A stretch of DNA of 64,000 nt, from positions 17,609,614-17,673,613 of the forward strand of contig NC_134015.1 of assembly GCF_040712315.1 (NCBI RefSeq), in the 5' to 3' direction. The position numbers and the translations under genes are program-made. Under the pieces are notes generated by a model. It ran no database searches and had not been told where the DNA came from. It saw only the letters and a program-made list of their open reading frames with translations. The DNA is from Castanea sativa (taxonomy: Eukaryota > Streptophyta > Magnoliopsida > Fagales > Fagaceae). Positions 1 through 11,395 of the stretch are shown piece after piece. The stretch's first letter is position 1. Each line of letters begins with the position of its first letter.

Positions 1-240
1 AAGGGGCCGGATAAGATGAAGGGAGATCCTAACAAGCACAATAGGAGCAAGTACTGCCATTTTCATAGAGACCACGGGCATGACATGGACGAGTGCTTTG
101 ATTTGAAGCAACAGATAGAGAATCTCATTAGACAAGGAAAGCTAAGAAACTTCCTTGGATGAGACCAGAGAGATGAGAAACTGAAAGCTAAGGTGGAAGA
201 GTCATCATAATCCCCACTAGGAGAGATAAGGGTAATTATA
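1..240 (+). pseudogene. Tat-type gag C-terminus with zinc knuckle
   Basis: Frame 1 reads as a lysine-rich stretch followed by a C-X2-H-X4-H-X4-C knuckle (CHFHRDHGHDMDEC, about 55-96), then a helix-like segment ending in IENLIRQGKLRNFLG. This pattern is usual at the end of the Tat gag protein, whose role is to package element RNA into cytoplasmic particles. Two in-frame stops follow, TGA at 160-162 and TAA at 208-210, after which the same frame continues toward the protease. The start of gag is outside the window. Confidence 0.75.
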
Positions 241-270
241 GGAGGAAACTCGACAGCACAGTCGTCCAAG

Positions 271-3200
271 TTGAGGAAAACATACCTGAAGGTAGTGAAG
301 AACATCCAGGTGTCTAGACGACCTCCTAAGACAAGGGAAGTGGACGAGCTGGCTATTACGTTCACAGATGAGGAAGCAAGACGACTCCACCACCCACACG
401 ATGACGCGATAGTCATCACCCTACTCATTTCTGACTACATGACCAGAAGGGTGTTGATAGACAATGGCCGTTCTGCAGACATTCTTTACTACCCCGCCTT
501 CCAGCAAATGAGGCTAGGACGAGATCAGCTTCAACTAGTGAATTCGCCATTGGTGGGATTCGGGGGAATGAAGGTACAACCGGTAGGCACCATCACATTA
601 CCAGTGGTTGTTGGAACATATCCATAGCAGATAACTAAGGAGGTAAATTTCCTTATGGTTGATTGTGCATCGTCATATAATGCAATTATTGGAAGACCAA
701 CTCTGAATAGTTGGAAGGCGGTAACCTCTACCTACCACTTGTCCATCAAATTTTCGACCGAGCACGAAGTGGGCCAAGTACAAGGAGATCAATTGGCCGC
801 CAGAGAATGCTATTTAGCCATGCTGGCAATGAATGAGCACATGTAGGCAATGAGTATAGATGGGAGGAGGATCACAGCGGAATCCACTAAAATGTTAGAA
901 GACGTCCCTTTGGACGAGAACTAGCCTGAGAAGTTCACTAGAATTGGGGCGAGTATGGAAGAAGGGGCAAAACATGCTTTGGTCCGGTTTTTGAAAAAAA
1001 GCCTCGACGTCTTTGCATGGAGTCATGAAGACATGTTTGGCATTGATCCAAGTGTTATTACTCATAGCTTGAACGTGTGTCCTTATTCAAAACTAGTGTG
1101 CTAGAAGAAAAGGGTTTTCTCTCCTGAGCGAGACAATGCCATCAAGGAAGAAGTACAAAAGTTAGTTACCGTGGAGTTCATCCGAGAGGTTTATTATCCA
1201 GATTGGTTAGCGAACGTGGTCATTGTGAAGAAAGCTAATGGCAAGTGGCGAATGTGTGTGGACTTCACCGACTTAAACAAAGCTTGCCCCAAGGATAGTT
1301 ACCCATTGCCACGCATTGACCAGTTGGTGGTCTCGACGGCAGGTCACAGAGTCCTTAGCTTCATGGACGCCTTCTCAGGTTACAACCAGATAAAGATGGA
1401 TAAAGCGGATCAAGAGAAAACCTCATTCATTACAAGCCAAGGGTTGTATTGCTACAAAGTAATGCCCTTTGGTTTGAAAAATGCAGGAGCAACATACCAA
1501 AGACTGGTTAACCACATGTTCCGTCCTCAAATCGGGTGAAATGTGGAGGTTTATGTAGACGACATGCTGGTGAAAAGTAAGGACGAGGACAATCATCTGG
1601 ACGACCTTCAAGAGACCTTTGATACACTGCGGTGGTACAACATGAAATTAAATCCAAGCAAGTGTGCTTTCGGAGTTTCGTCGGGGAAATTTTTGGGGTT
1701 CATGGTTTCGTATAGAGGAATTGAAGCAAATCCAGACAAAATCCAGGCGATACTGAATATGGAACCACCGAAAAATATCAAGGAAGTCCAGTTTCTTACC
1801 GGACGAGTCGCCACCCTCAACAAGTTTGTGTCGAAAGCAATTGACAAATGTTTGCCATTCTTTAAAGTCCTCAGGAAGGCATTTGAGTGGAGGGACGAGT
1901 GTCAAAGTGCCTTCCAAGACTTGAAGACATATCTCATGACAGTGCCGCTGTTGAGTCTGTCTATACCTAGAGAAGAGCTGTATTTGTATTTGGCAGTGTC
2001 CCCACACGCAATAAGCTCAGCGTTGGTCAGAGAAGAAAGGAGAATCCAAAAACCGGTTTATTACACAAGCCATACAATGGGAGGAGCAGAAGGACGATAC
2101 CCGATGATGGAGAAGCTAGCCTTTGCATTGATCACGGCTTCTAGGAAGTTGAGGCATTATTTCCAAGCTCATATCATCAACGTCCTAACAAACCACCCCA
2201 TAAAGAAGGCAATGAACAAGTTGGAAGCTGCTGGACGGCTAATACAGTGGGCTGTTGAACTTAGCGAGTTTTATATCAGATACCTTCTAAAAAGTGCAAT
2301 AAAGGCGCTGGCATTAGCAGATTTCATCGCAGAGTTCACTCCTAGCCAGGATGAGCTAGACAAGGACGAAGGAGTTGAAAAATGGGTGATTAATGTAGAC
2401 GGATCGTCCACACTATATGCAGGAGGAATTGGAGTTATACTGAAATCCCCCGAGAGTGACAAGCTGGAGTATGCAAGCCGTCTACAGTATCAAACCACCA
2501 ACAAAGAAGCTAAGTACGAAGCTCTACTCAAAGGATTGGAATTGGCTAAGTCGTTAGGGGTGGAGTTGATAACAATCAGAGGAGATTCTCAGCTAGTCAT
2601 CAACCAAGTGAATGGGATGTGTGATACTAAGGAAGATCGGATGAAGAAATACCTCAACAAGGTGAAACGACTCGCACGAAAATTTTCAGCAGTAAGCTTT
2701 GTTCAACTCCCCAAGGAGGAAAATATGGAAGCGGATGCCTTGGCAAAAGCAGCTTCGGAAGGAGTTACGGACGAGTGTGATAACATCCAATATATGCCAA
2801 GCATAGACATCCCTGACATACAGCATATAGGAGGAGAAAATTGGATGAATCCAATAGTAATTTATCATAAAGATGGAAAGCTTCCAGAAGACAAAGATGA
2901 AGCAAGGAAGTTAAGGGTCAGGGCAGCCAAGTACGTCCTCATAAATGAAGTACTGTACAAGCAAGGTTTTTCTCAACCTTACTTAAGGTGCTTGACTCCT
3001 GACAAGTCAAACTATGTTTTGAGGAAAGTTCATGAAGGAGCATGTGGAAATCATTCAGGAGCGAGATCACTAGTCCATAAGATCGTCTGTGTCGGCTACT
3101 ATTGGCCTATAATGCAGGCAGATGCTAAGGCCTATGTCAAGGTATGTGACCAATGTCAGCGCTATAGCAATGTACCTAGACGGCCGTCAAAGTACCAGAC

Positions 3201-4080
3201 CCCAATGACGGCCCTGTGGCCCTTTGCACAGTGGGGACTGGATATTCTAGGCCCTTTCCCCATGGAAACTAGCCAAATGAAGTTTTTGGTGGTAGGGATC
3301 GATTACTTTATCAAGTGGGTAGAAGCCGAACCTCTTGCAGCAATTACTCAGCAAAACGTTAAAAATTTTTTATGGAAGAATATTCTATGTAGGTTCGGAG
3401 TTCCCAGGGTATTAGTGTCGGATAACGGACGTCAATTTGACAACACACCTTTTAGGGACTTTTGCAAGCATTTTGGAATCAAGAATCACTATTCTTCACC
3501 CTCCCATCCACAGGCGATTGGACAAGCAGAAGTAGTGAACCGATTCCTGTTGAAAATCATCAAGATTCGGCTTGAGGGGGCAAAGGGGATATGGCCAGAC
3601 GAGTTACCAGGTGTTCTTTGGGCCTACAAGACGACCGTAAGGACTCCGACAAGAGAAACCCCTTTTAAACTAGCCTACGGAAGTGAAGCTGTCATACCAG
3701 CGGAAGTTCATATGGCTAATCATCGAGTGATGGAGTATCAGGAGAAAGAGAATGGGGAACAGCTTCGTCTTGACCTCGATCTTATTGATGAGATAAGAAT
3801 GGATGCGGAGCAAAGGATAGCAAGATACAAGAATCTTATGGCTAGACAGCATGACGCCATGGTGAATCCCAGACGGTTCAGTGTGGGGGGGACCTTGTTC
3901 TCAAAAGAGTCTCCTTGGCAACTAGGAACCCAGCTCATGGAAAATTGGGACCTAATTGGGAAGGACCGTACAGGGTAATCAATTGCAAGAGGCAAGGGTC
4001 TTACTACTTGGAAGCTCTGGATGGGCAGAAGTTAGAGCATCCCTAGAACGTGGAGCACCTCAGGAGGTACTATCAGTAAT
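271..4080 (+). pseudogene. pol: Tat-type pol polyprotein (PR-RT-RH-aRH-INT), degraded
   Basis: One frame (frame 1) runs from the protease to the integrase. Protease: VLIDNGRSADIL near 450-485, where the usual active-site DTG/DSG reads DNG, as is common in this lineage. RT: WRMCVDFTDLNKACPKDSYP near 1247-1305 and the catalytic YVDD at 1552-1563. A standard RNase H lies near 1960-2200. An archaeal-type RNase H starting WVINVDGSS lies near 2383-2760. The integrase has an HHCC finger near 3030-3160 and DDE residues at 3241 (D), 3421 (D) and 3529 (E). In-frame stops occur at 625, 844, 922, 1102 and 1537. A G-run near 3883-3890 shifts the frame, so the conserved integrase tail continues in another frame to about 4078 with one more stop near 4044. 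From 1543 to the shift, 811 codons remain open. Confidence 0.9.
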
Positions 4081-5072
4081 AAGCAGGGATGAGGAAAGTC
4101 AGTGATGAAGTTACAGCCATGATCTGCGTGTTCGCTTATATTTACTATTGTGTTCTTACTACTACTATGGTGTGTATTGAGAATAAAAAGTGCACTAGTT
4201 CTTAAACTTTTGCACCACTTATGGACCAGCTTACAAAAGATGAGGTTATGTACTCAGCATTTTCTTAAGGCACTAGCTTCTAAACGTGTGCCATATTTGT
4301 GGACAATGTCCATGTAATAATATGGTTTGGATTTTCAGTGTATTTTACGCACAAATCTAACTCCCATAATAATACCTACAAGGGGGGCAAAACCCTAAGA
4401 CGAATGGAAATCTCTGGTCGCAGGAATGTAACGTTCATAAGCTTTCTTCAAGACGAGGGTAAAGTAAAGAGAGGCTAAAGCATAAAAGGCACACAGTGAA
4501 GCTAGTCCATGGACGAGCATCTGGCCAAGATGCTCAGAATCTAGGACGAGAAAAAAAAAAAACACCTAAAACGTCTATTCAAAAGACAGATGCCAACTGC
4601 CTAGCCCATGGACGAGGAAAAAGACAATGATCATTGTTGCCATTCCTGAGACGAGTTACAATAGGAAAATTAAAAGTTAACAAAGACATCCATACGTAAG
4701 TAGATCATCCATAAGAAAAGCTCATAGACGACCATACAACACTACAGTGCTCACTGTTTAAAAAGCCAATAACATCTAATGGTGAAAAGAGCATAGATTC
4801 ATCCATACAATAAAATTCAGTATTGGATAAAAGTATATATTCATCGAAATTTAAAACAAGGGTAGACGACCATCGTCCAAAAACCCCTGTGAAGTAAGCC
4901 TTAAAAGGCAATTGTAAATAAACTCGTCCAGAAAATGTTGGACGAAATAATTGTATTCAAATACATTTGAAAAAGGTCCTAAACACAGTGGACCAAAGCA
5001 AAGAAATAAAAGGAACACTTTGAACAGATAAAAAGTCTTCAGGTAGCAGGGGCATTAGGCATTGGGGTCGTC
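4081..5072. other. Tat element spacer between pol and antisense gene
   Basis: No coding region is supported here. The stretch is unusually rich in GACGA words (GGACGAG, AGACGAG, AGACGACC and the reverse TCGTC), at least ten in about 700 bases from 4,390 to 5,000. The same word recurs through the antisense gene and up to the 3' LTR. An A-run occurs at 4,551-4,562. Confidence 0.6.
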
Positions 5073-7281
5073 CTAGGCAGGCTTAGTCGAGGCATCATCT
5101 TCAATATTGACATCTTCAGAACTAGTCTGGAGAAAAGAACTAGCAGCACCCCTTAATTGAAGGACGAAAGAGCTAAAATCAACCTCGGGAAACTTCTCCT
5201 TCGCCTCCATGCGAAAATATTCAAATTCGGCTGCATAGTTGGCGTCCAGAAGGTCGATTAATTGCTTTGAGGCCTTAAATTCCTCCACAACATCTTCCTT
5301 AGCCTTCTCAAGAGAATTTCTTAACTCGTCGGTCTTCTTCTGAAAGTGATCAAGACGAGTGTCTTTCTCTACTATGTTAGCTCTTAGCTCTTCGACGAGG
5401 TTCAGCAAACCCTTGGTTTCCTCCTTAGCCTTAGCCACTGTTTCAGCCCAGCCTTTACAATCGTCCCTGACTTCCTGTATCCTCCTCTCCAAGAAAAGCC
5501 TCGTCTTATCCAGCTCAGTAGCCTGTCTGGACACGGCTATAAACTTTGACATAACCTGCACAAGTAATTACGAATTTTTGTATAAAGCAAAGGAAATAAG
5601 CATATGACGAGGAAGATATATAATAATAATAAAAAATGAAGAGAAGTTAATATTAATTACCTTGAAAAGGTCGTGGACGCCTGAGTATTCAAACTCTCTC
5701 AAGGACATGTTATAGCACGCAACCAAGTTCTCGCCAGAAACTGCCTTCTCAAACCTCTCCCAGGCCAAGTCCTCATTCTCGGGGAGGTTTGAAACAACTT
5801 CCACAGGAGGCTGGGACGAGGTAGGAACACCAGTTTTAGACGGAGGAGTGTGGGTAGGCTCAGACGACTCCATGTTAAGGATCTGGATGGGCGGTGATTG
5901 AGACGGAAGAGGAACAGGGACAGCAGGAGTGACGACCCCAGGCTTGGACGACCTCCTATGCTTCGCTCTCTTCTCCTTTAAACGGCTAGGGAGGTTTTCA
6001 AGATTAATAGCCTTCGACAGGCTTCTCTTGTCACCAACAGCAGGACGAGCCCTAGTTTTAGTGTCTCGCCTATTGGCCTCGTCCACAACTCCCTTGCCTT
6101 TGTTCTCTTTCATAGTAGCCATCCCTGCAAAAAATAAATGACCAAATCATCATATATGTACCTATGACGATATGATTATGGTGATGGCAAGACGAACAAA
6201 ATGAAGATGAAATCTTAGGGCAAGAACTTACGTCGATGAGTTGTTATTTCGTGAGCTAGGGCTTCTAGAGAGGGTTCAGAGCCAAGTCCCCAAGTCCCAA
6301 GATGTTGAAGGGAAACCAAAGAATGGAAGTCCCTCTCTGGGTGAAGACGAGCCTTTTGAACACGACCCAAATAAAACTTATTCAAAGATTGCCTTCTAAC
6401 ACCTACAGTAAGGACGAGGAGCTTAGTTAGTATAGAAAGACATATGATAACGGTAATGCTACAATAGTGATAAGCTTAACTTTAGGATGAAGGTTCCCTA
6501 ACTCTCCTGTATATAGGGCAAATGAATCCCTGCCCACCTCAACAGGGTGCCCTGCCCAAAAACCTGAGATGAAGAAAAACTCCGTCTTCCAATTCCTATC
6601 TGATGTAACCAACGATTTTATAATTCTATAATCTCTTCTCCTGGCTGTAAACTGATAAAAGCCACGGGATTGGCTAATTTCAGAGGGTTTGTAATAGAAA
6701 AGGAATTCCTCCATGGTAAGGGGACAATCCCCTTTAAAAACCTCTCTCCACAAAATTTGCATAGAAACAATGAGTCTCCATGCATTGGGATTGAACTGAC
6801 ACAGCCCTAAACCCAATCTAGTGAGCAACTCCCTAGCAAATGCATTGAGAGGCAACCTAAGACCTCCTAGAAGACAGGCCTCGTAAACTCCTATGCCAAA
6901 GTGAGGTTGGCAACACCACTCATCACGGACGGCCAACCTAGAATTTAGCTCATCTTGAATCTGATACCATCTCCTAAGAGATGCTAATTTCCTCTTGTCT
7001 GTCTTAGCAGGAACCCCCACAACACAGCTATAGATGGTCTCAACCTCGTCCTTTTGAGTGGACGAGGGTGCACTGGAAGGACCATGCCCAGACCCAGACG
7101 CCACTCTCGTCCTAAATTCCTCTTGGAAGACTTCTAGGGGAACCCCAGAAACGTACTCGTCTGTGGTGTTACCTCCACTACTACTGCTATTACTGCTAGA
7201 GCCACTGTAACTAGTTGAGTTGTGGTATTCGTCTATCTCTCTATCAACACTATTACTAGATGAAGAAAAAACTTCTGACAT
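5073..7281 (-). CDS. Antisense accessory gene of the Tat element, four exons (putative plant transposon protein)
   Basis: Read on the minus strand. Exon 1 (about 7281-6481) starts in a Ser-rich tail (MSEVFSSSSNS) and then carries the conserved block with VPAKTDKRKLASLRRWYQI, GIGVYEACLLGGLRLPL, FARELLTRLGLG and FNPNAWRLIVSMQILW. This matches the 'putative gypsy-type transposon' domain (PF04195-like) known from antisense ORFs of Tat elements. Exon 2 (6402-6232) reads through HPERDFHSLVSLQHLG. Exon 3 (6124-5661) is basic and Pro-rich. Exon 4 (5555-5073) is a predicted coiled coil rich in E/K/L. The introns 6125-6231 and 5556-5660 (107 and 105 bp) have GT/AG borders and preserve phase. The first intron's acceptor (6403-6404) is clear, but no GT donor gives the right phase, so this copy may carry an indel there. 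Function unknown; it is not a transposase by any visible catalytic motif. Confidence 0.72.
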
Positions 7282-7441
7282 TGTGGAAATTTAAGAGAAA
7301 CCTAAAGACGAGTGTAGAGAAAATACTTGGCTCTAGACGAAGGAAAACTAGGAACGCTGGAATACTTCTAGACGAGGTGATGGAGGAGAAATGTCAAACC
7401 AGAAAATTTGAAAAATGTAGAGGGTATGGGAGGAAATCCAT

Positions 7442-7449
7442 TATTTATA
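7442..7449 (-). promoter_or_regulatory. TATA box for the antisense gene
   Basis: The minus strand reads C-TATAAATA-A, a canonical plant TATA box, about 160 nt before the ATG at 7281. Its placement inside the element suggests the antisense gene is transcribed from its own internal promoter rather than from an LTR. Confidence 0.5.
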
Positions 7450-7676
7450 GGCGTTGAAAATTGGAACCTGGAACGACGTGCTCAATCAGGAAGAACCACG
7501 TGGAAACTTCCTCGAAAACCCAAATCGACGCAACGATTAACCCATATAGTGATGACACGTGGCACAATCCGAAGCCATGGGAACCCCACCATCAAGATCG
7601 AGACACGTGGGGTGACATAATGAAACATGTGTCCAAAAACCAAAAGCTCTGGACGACCCTTGGACGAGAGGGCAAC

Positions 7677-8252
7677 TGATAGGGTACGATAGAACCTATC
7701 TTGAAGTCGTCCATAGAGGTTATCCATGACCCAGCTAGTATTGCAAGAACCCCTGAAAAACCTTACTTATAACTACCTTGTCCAAAGAGGAAGAACTTTG
7801 GATGAGGTCCGCATGACCAGGGAATGAGACGCTCGTTTAGAGAGTCGACGAGCTCGTCTTGAAGGAAACTCGAGTGTAATGTGACAACTCCTTATTTCAC
7901 GCATAATTTCCGGTAACCGTTGTGTAAGAAGTATATAACTCCTAAACGGTTATGGAAGTTATCTTTAAATCCTTGTACCTCCTTGAATCCAGGGGAGGTT
8001 ACAAGTGTGATAACCGTCTATTAGAATACTATATAAACGCTCATTCAGACAAAGCAAAAGTACGTTTTGACTGCTCCCAAAAAGTTGGAACTCCAAAAAT
8101 ATAGAGAGAAAACTAACTTTGCCATTGGAGGGTTCTTGGCTGGCAACCCCGGTCACCTTTGATCGCTTTTCTTTCTTTTTCAGGCCATTGAGAGAGCAGG
8201 TGGTCCTTTCAAGTCTGAAGCATCTATCCTACTGATTTTCTTCGCATCATCA
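7677..8252 (+). repeat. Probable 3' LTR of the Tat element
   Basis: Begins TGATAGGG after a purine-rich GGACGAGAGGGCAAC and ends ...GCATCATCA, giving TG...CA borders with inverted TGAT/ATCA ends. It contains a TATA box at 8030. The end could be 8249 or 8252. No second LTR is present in the window for comparison. Confidence 0.5.
8030..8037 (+). promoter_or_regulatory. TATA box in Tat 3' LTR
   Basis: TATATAAA sits mid-LTR, in the position expected for the U3 promoter that starts element RNA. Confidence 0.5.
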
Positions 8253-9622
8253 AATGCTATTATGGTAACTCTTACCAAACAAAAATAATTTGCTGCTTAT
8301 CCTTTAGCCTCTAAGTAATAATGACATAGCTTCGAAGGGAGCTTAACATTACACTTAGTCTAGTGTACACCATTGCCTAGAATCTATGTAAGTCACCAAG
8401 TAACTCCACGGAAGTGTGGTCGTTCTCAATGTAAAAACACACTTCATCTATCATTAAGAAGTTTAATTTGTAGTACCATGAATTAAACACCCTCCGAAGG
8501 GAGTAAGGCATATACGCCAAGGCGAGGTGTCTAATCATACTCCTATAAACCAGTAATGGAGGCCGTGAGAATTAACCCTTGAATCTCTCTCCCACTAGAA
8601 ATTTTAAAACATGTGGATTGTCATGAAATCCTTGTGATCTAATCACAATTATAACCCTACACATCAAATGTGTTTAATTGTTTAAATTCAATGTGATGTA
8701 ACTAAGTCACGTCACAATAGCGTAACAAATATTTGCACAATCACAAAGAAGTTTAACCTTGTAATCCGTGAAGCAAATACCCTCCGCATGAAATGTAAGA
8801 CTTGAAGTCAAGACAAGGTATCTATTCACATTACAATAAACTTAACAAAAGGGTTATTTCAACACTCCCACTCATTATTTGAGTTTTTCTTAAATAATTG
8901 TGATCCTATCACAACTAATAACCTTGTACTTGTTGAAGACTCTAATCTTATTAGAATCACTACTTAAAATGGAAGTCCTAAACTATTTAGGCTTCCTTAA
9001 ACACTAATGAATCAAAAATTAGTTATGTATAGAACTCTATCCTTAATTTACTGGATATAGTATTCTAATCTCATTAGAAACTATATAACTTTAATTAGAA
9101 TTTTAATCTCATTAAAAATCTCTAATTAAAATAAATTAAGGAATTTCAATCATAAAACAATTCCAATCTCATTAGAATGTTTACAAAAAGACAAGTCCCA
9201 AACTATTTAGGACTAAGAGTTCTATTTAACTAATATCTTTGATCTCATTAGGTCTTTTAGTTAGAAACATGTGTAATCTAATCACACATAGCCTTGCTCT
9301 TTATACATTTAAAACACACTTAAAAAAATTTCAAAATTCCCTTCAGTGGCATTTTCGCGAGTATCACATGACTGAGCTCTTCCCGCGAAAATGAGTTAAA
9401 GGAAATAATGAAAATACAAAATTCAGGCAGAAGCTTTCGAGACTATTTCGTGAGTAAAGCTTATCCACAAAAAATTTTGTGAAAACACAAAATTCAGACA
9501 AAAGCTTTCGCGACTGTCTCACGACTATTTTGCGAGTAAAGCTTACCTGCGAAAAATTTTGTGTTTCAGAGACGTTTTTCGCGAGTAACTTCGTGGGAAG
9601 GTAACCCTTGAAAAATTCGTGT
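8253..9622. other. Repeat-derived non-coding DNA
   Basis: No credible gene. Two related blocks (about 8,455-8,590 and 8,750-8,880) each read 'aagtttaa...ccctccg...aaggta/gtgtctaat', followed by CTCCCACT, which looks like the polypurine tract of a minus-strand copia element. From 9,350 to 9,620 there is a degenerate series of TTTTCGCGAGTAA/CCCGCGAAAA words. Confidence 0.4.
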
Positions 9623-9953
9623 TTTCAGTCTTAGTGTCCTAATGTATTGCAACTACCTTGCCTAGTAAAGATTTCTAACGGGTTGTCGGGGGAGAGGTTT
9701 TTACGTCCAAGGCTCGAGTTTTCCTCGTCCCAAGCACTTCTTGGTGTTTATAGTGGTTTGCTTGCTTTCCTCTTTATTTCCTTTACCTTACTATATTTCC
9801 TTGTTTTGTGTAGAGTAGTTAGTTCGTATGGAAATTGGTTAAGTCATTTACACTTGGATTACATCGTTTAGTTTAGTGTTAAAATCAACTTAGCTATAAA
9901 ACCTTGATTTTTAGGGTTCTAAATATTTGCTGTGAATAATATAGCATATTTCA
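9623..9953 (+). repeat. Truncated 5' LTR of a Ty1/copia element
   Basis: It matches, in reverse orientation, the right-hand part of the LTR at 36,798-37,846 (shared TCTTAGTGTCCTAATGTA, GAGTTTTCCTC and TTCTTGGTGTTTA). It ends ATATTTCA just before a PBS. The left two thirds of the LTR are missing; a different repeat adjoins at about 9,622. Confidence 0.7.
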
Positions 9954-9955
9954 AT

Positions 9956-9970
9956 TGGTATCTGAGTAGG
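9956..9970 (+). other. Primer-binding site, initiator-tRNA-Met type
   Basis: TGGTATCTGAGTAGG lies two bases after the LTR end. It differs at a few positions from the usual copia PBS TGGTATCAGAGC. Confidence 0.65.
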
Positions 9971-10089
9971 TACAAATTGTTTAGTGATTCACATCACTCA
10001 CTGTGGTCCATGAACCCTTGTTTCTGATTGCTTTTACATTTTTATGGTTTTTCCCTGTTTTGTGGTGTTCTTTTGGTTTCATAACATTA

Positions 10090-10900
10090 TGGAATGTGGC
10101 CAATCACTAGCTACCGATCCACTCTTTGATGGGAGCAATTATGTTTTTTAGAAGAGAAGCATGCATGCTTTCCTCTATTCCATTAATGACAGCATTTGGA
10201 CTTTCATTGAGGAAAGTTAGGTAGCACCCGGTAGTTCTAAGGCTAAATGGGATATGGTTACAAAATATAAATCTAATGCTAAAAAAAAAGCTTTGAATGC
10301 TTTATTTTGTGGTGTGCCTCTTAGAAGAATTTCATAGGATATCTCACGCGGACACGACTAAAGAAGCGTGGGACATTCTACAAACCAAGTATGAAGGTAC
10401 CAAAGGAGTCAAAGACACAAAACTTCGAATGCTTATGACTCACTTTGAAGAGCTGAAGATGGGTGAAGACGAATCATTCAACTCATTCTACTCCAAACTC
10501 AATGAGATAGTGACATCTAAGCTCAACCTTGGTGAAAGGATCCCAAATGAGAAGATTATGATAAAGGTCTTAAGGTCTTGGCCTGAAGTTCTCAACCTAA
10601 ATTTGTTGTGATTAAAGAGAGAAAGGATATTGATCAAATCAAAATCCAAGGTTTGGTGGGATCTCTTCAAACCTATGAGATGGGATTTCCCTCTCGCAAT
10701 TCTAGAGAGTCCATTGCTCTCAAATCTATTGAAGGATTGAAGAGTTCAAATCCTGATGAGAGAGACATTAAAAAGGAGGTGGCATACCTTACAAAGATCT
10801 TTAAGAAGTTAAAAAATTTCAAGAAGAATTAAGGAAAACAAAATCATAAATCGTTTAGATGATCATTCGATTCAAGAGGAGAATTTCAAGTGGAATTTCA
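10090..10900 (+). pseudogene. gag: Ty1/copia gag (UBN2 type), degenerate
   Basis: Conceptual translation in a mostly single frame gives the copia gag pattern: PLFDGSNY near the start, the TKEAWDILQTKYEGT block at 10,357-10,400, and LNEIVTSKLNLGERIPNEKI at 10,498-10,560. Stops interrupt it (for example at 10,150, 10,217 and 10,608), and the frame shifts after 10,600. The zinc knuckle and all of pol are missing, so this is a dead 5' fragment. The same family is present in reverse at 35,400-36,690 with near-identical peptide runs. Confidence 0.8.
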
Positions 10901-11385
10901 AGGATGACAGGAAAAAGAAAGATTACAAGTGGAAAACATTATGTGAAAATAAAAGCATATACAAGAATGGAAAACAATTAGGAATTAACTCAACTTAGTT
11001 GTGTGAGAAGATGATAAAATGATTTAGACTATTATATCTCATAATAATCCACAACTTCTATAGAATGACAAAAGATCTCAAGCAAAAAAGTAGCCCAAAT
11101 TACCAAAAGAATATGAGATAACAGTGATATGTACAATATTCAAGATCAAGAATTCCTATTGTGTTCCTGAGACATAATGCTAATTTAATTGCATTGTAAG
11201 GGGCCATTGATATTACACTTTCTACTAATATCTAGAAATAGGATTTTAGAGAGGTAGCACGGTGTGTCTATAACTAGGGGTTTGTATTTTTTTTGGATAA
11301 ATAGGTACCTAATGTTATGGCTTCTGATATCATCTTGCAATTTGTATTGCTCTTATTATTTTTGTTGGCCCTTAACCTTTCATCT
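10901..11385. other. No gene seen
   Basis: AT-rich sequence after the copia gag remnant. I see no homologous reading frame or structured repeat. Confidence 0.5.
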
Positions 11386-11395
11386 GCATATCTTA

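Larger units (their letters stand above)
1..8252 (+). mobile_element. Ty3/gypsy Tat-lineage LTR retrotransposon, 5' end outside window
   Basis: Order seen on the plus strand: gag zinc-knuckle tail, protease, reverse transcriptase, RNase H, a second archaeal-type RNase H, integrase, then about 3 kb holding a gene on the opposite strand, then a probable 3' LTR. Duplicated RNase H plus an extra antisense ORF between integrase and the 3' LTR is known for Tat-lineage plant elements. The 5' LTR, PBS and most of gag lie before position 1, so target duplications and LTR divergence cannot be checked. The coding part is broken by several in-frame stops and one frameshift, so this copy is not autonomous. 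The 3' boundary is inferred from TGAT...ATCA ends. Confidence 0.85.

Noticed and set aside
1608..2007. Minus-strand frames over the Tat RT and RNase H
   Set aside because: Mirror frames of conserved pol coding; no start context or homology.
9956..9970. tRNA gene at PBS sequences
   Set aside because: Only the short complement of a tRNA 3' end is present; no cloverleaf.
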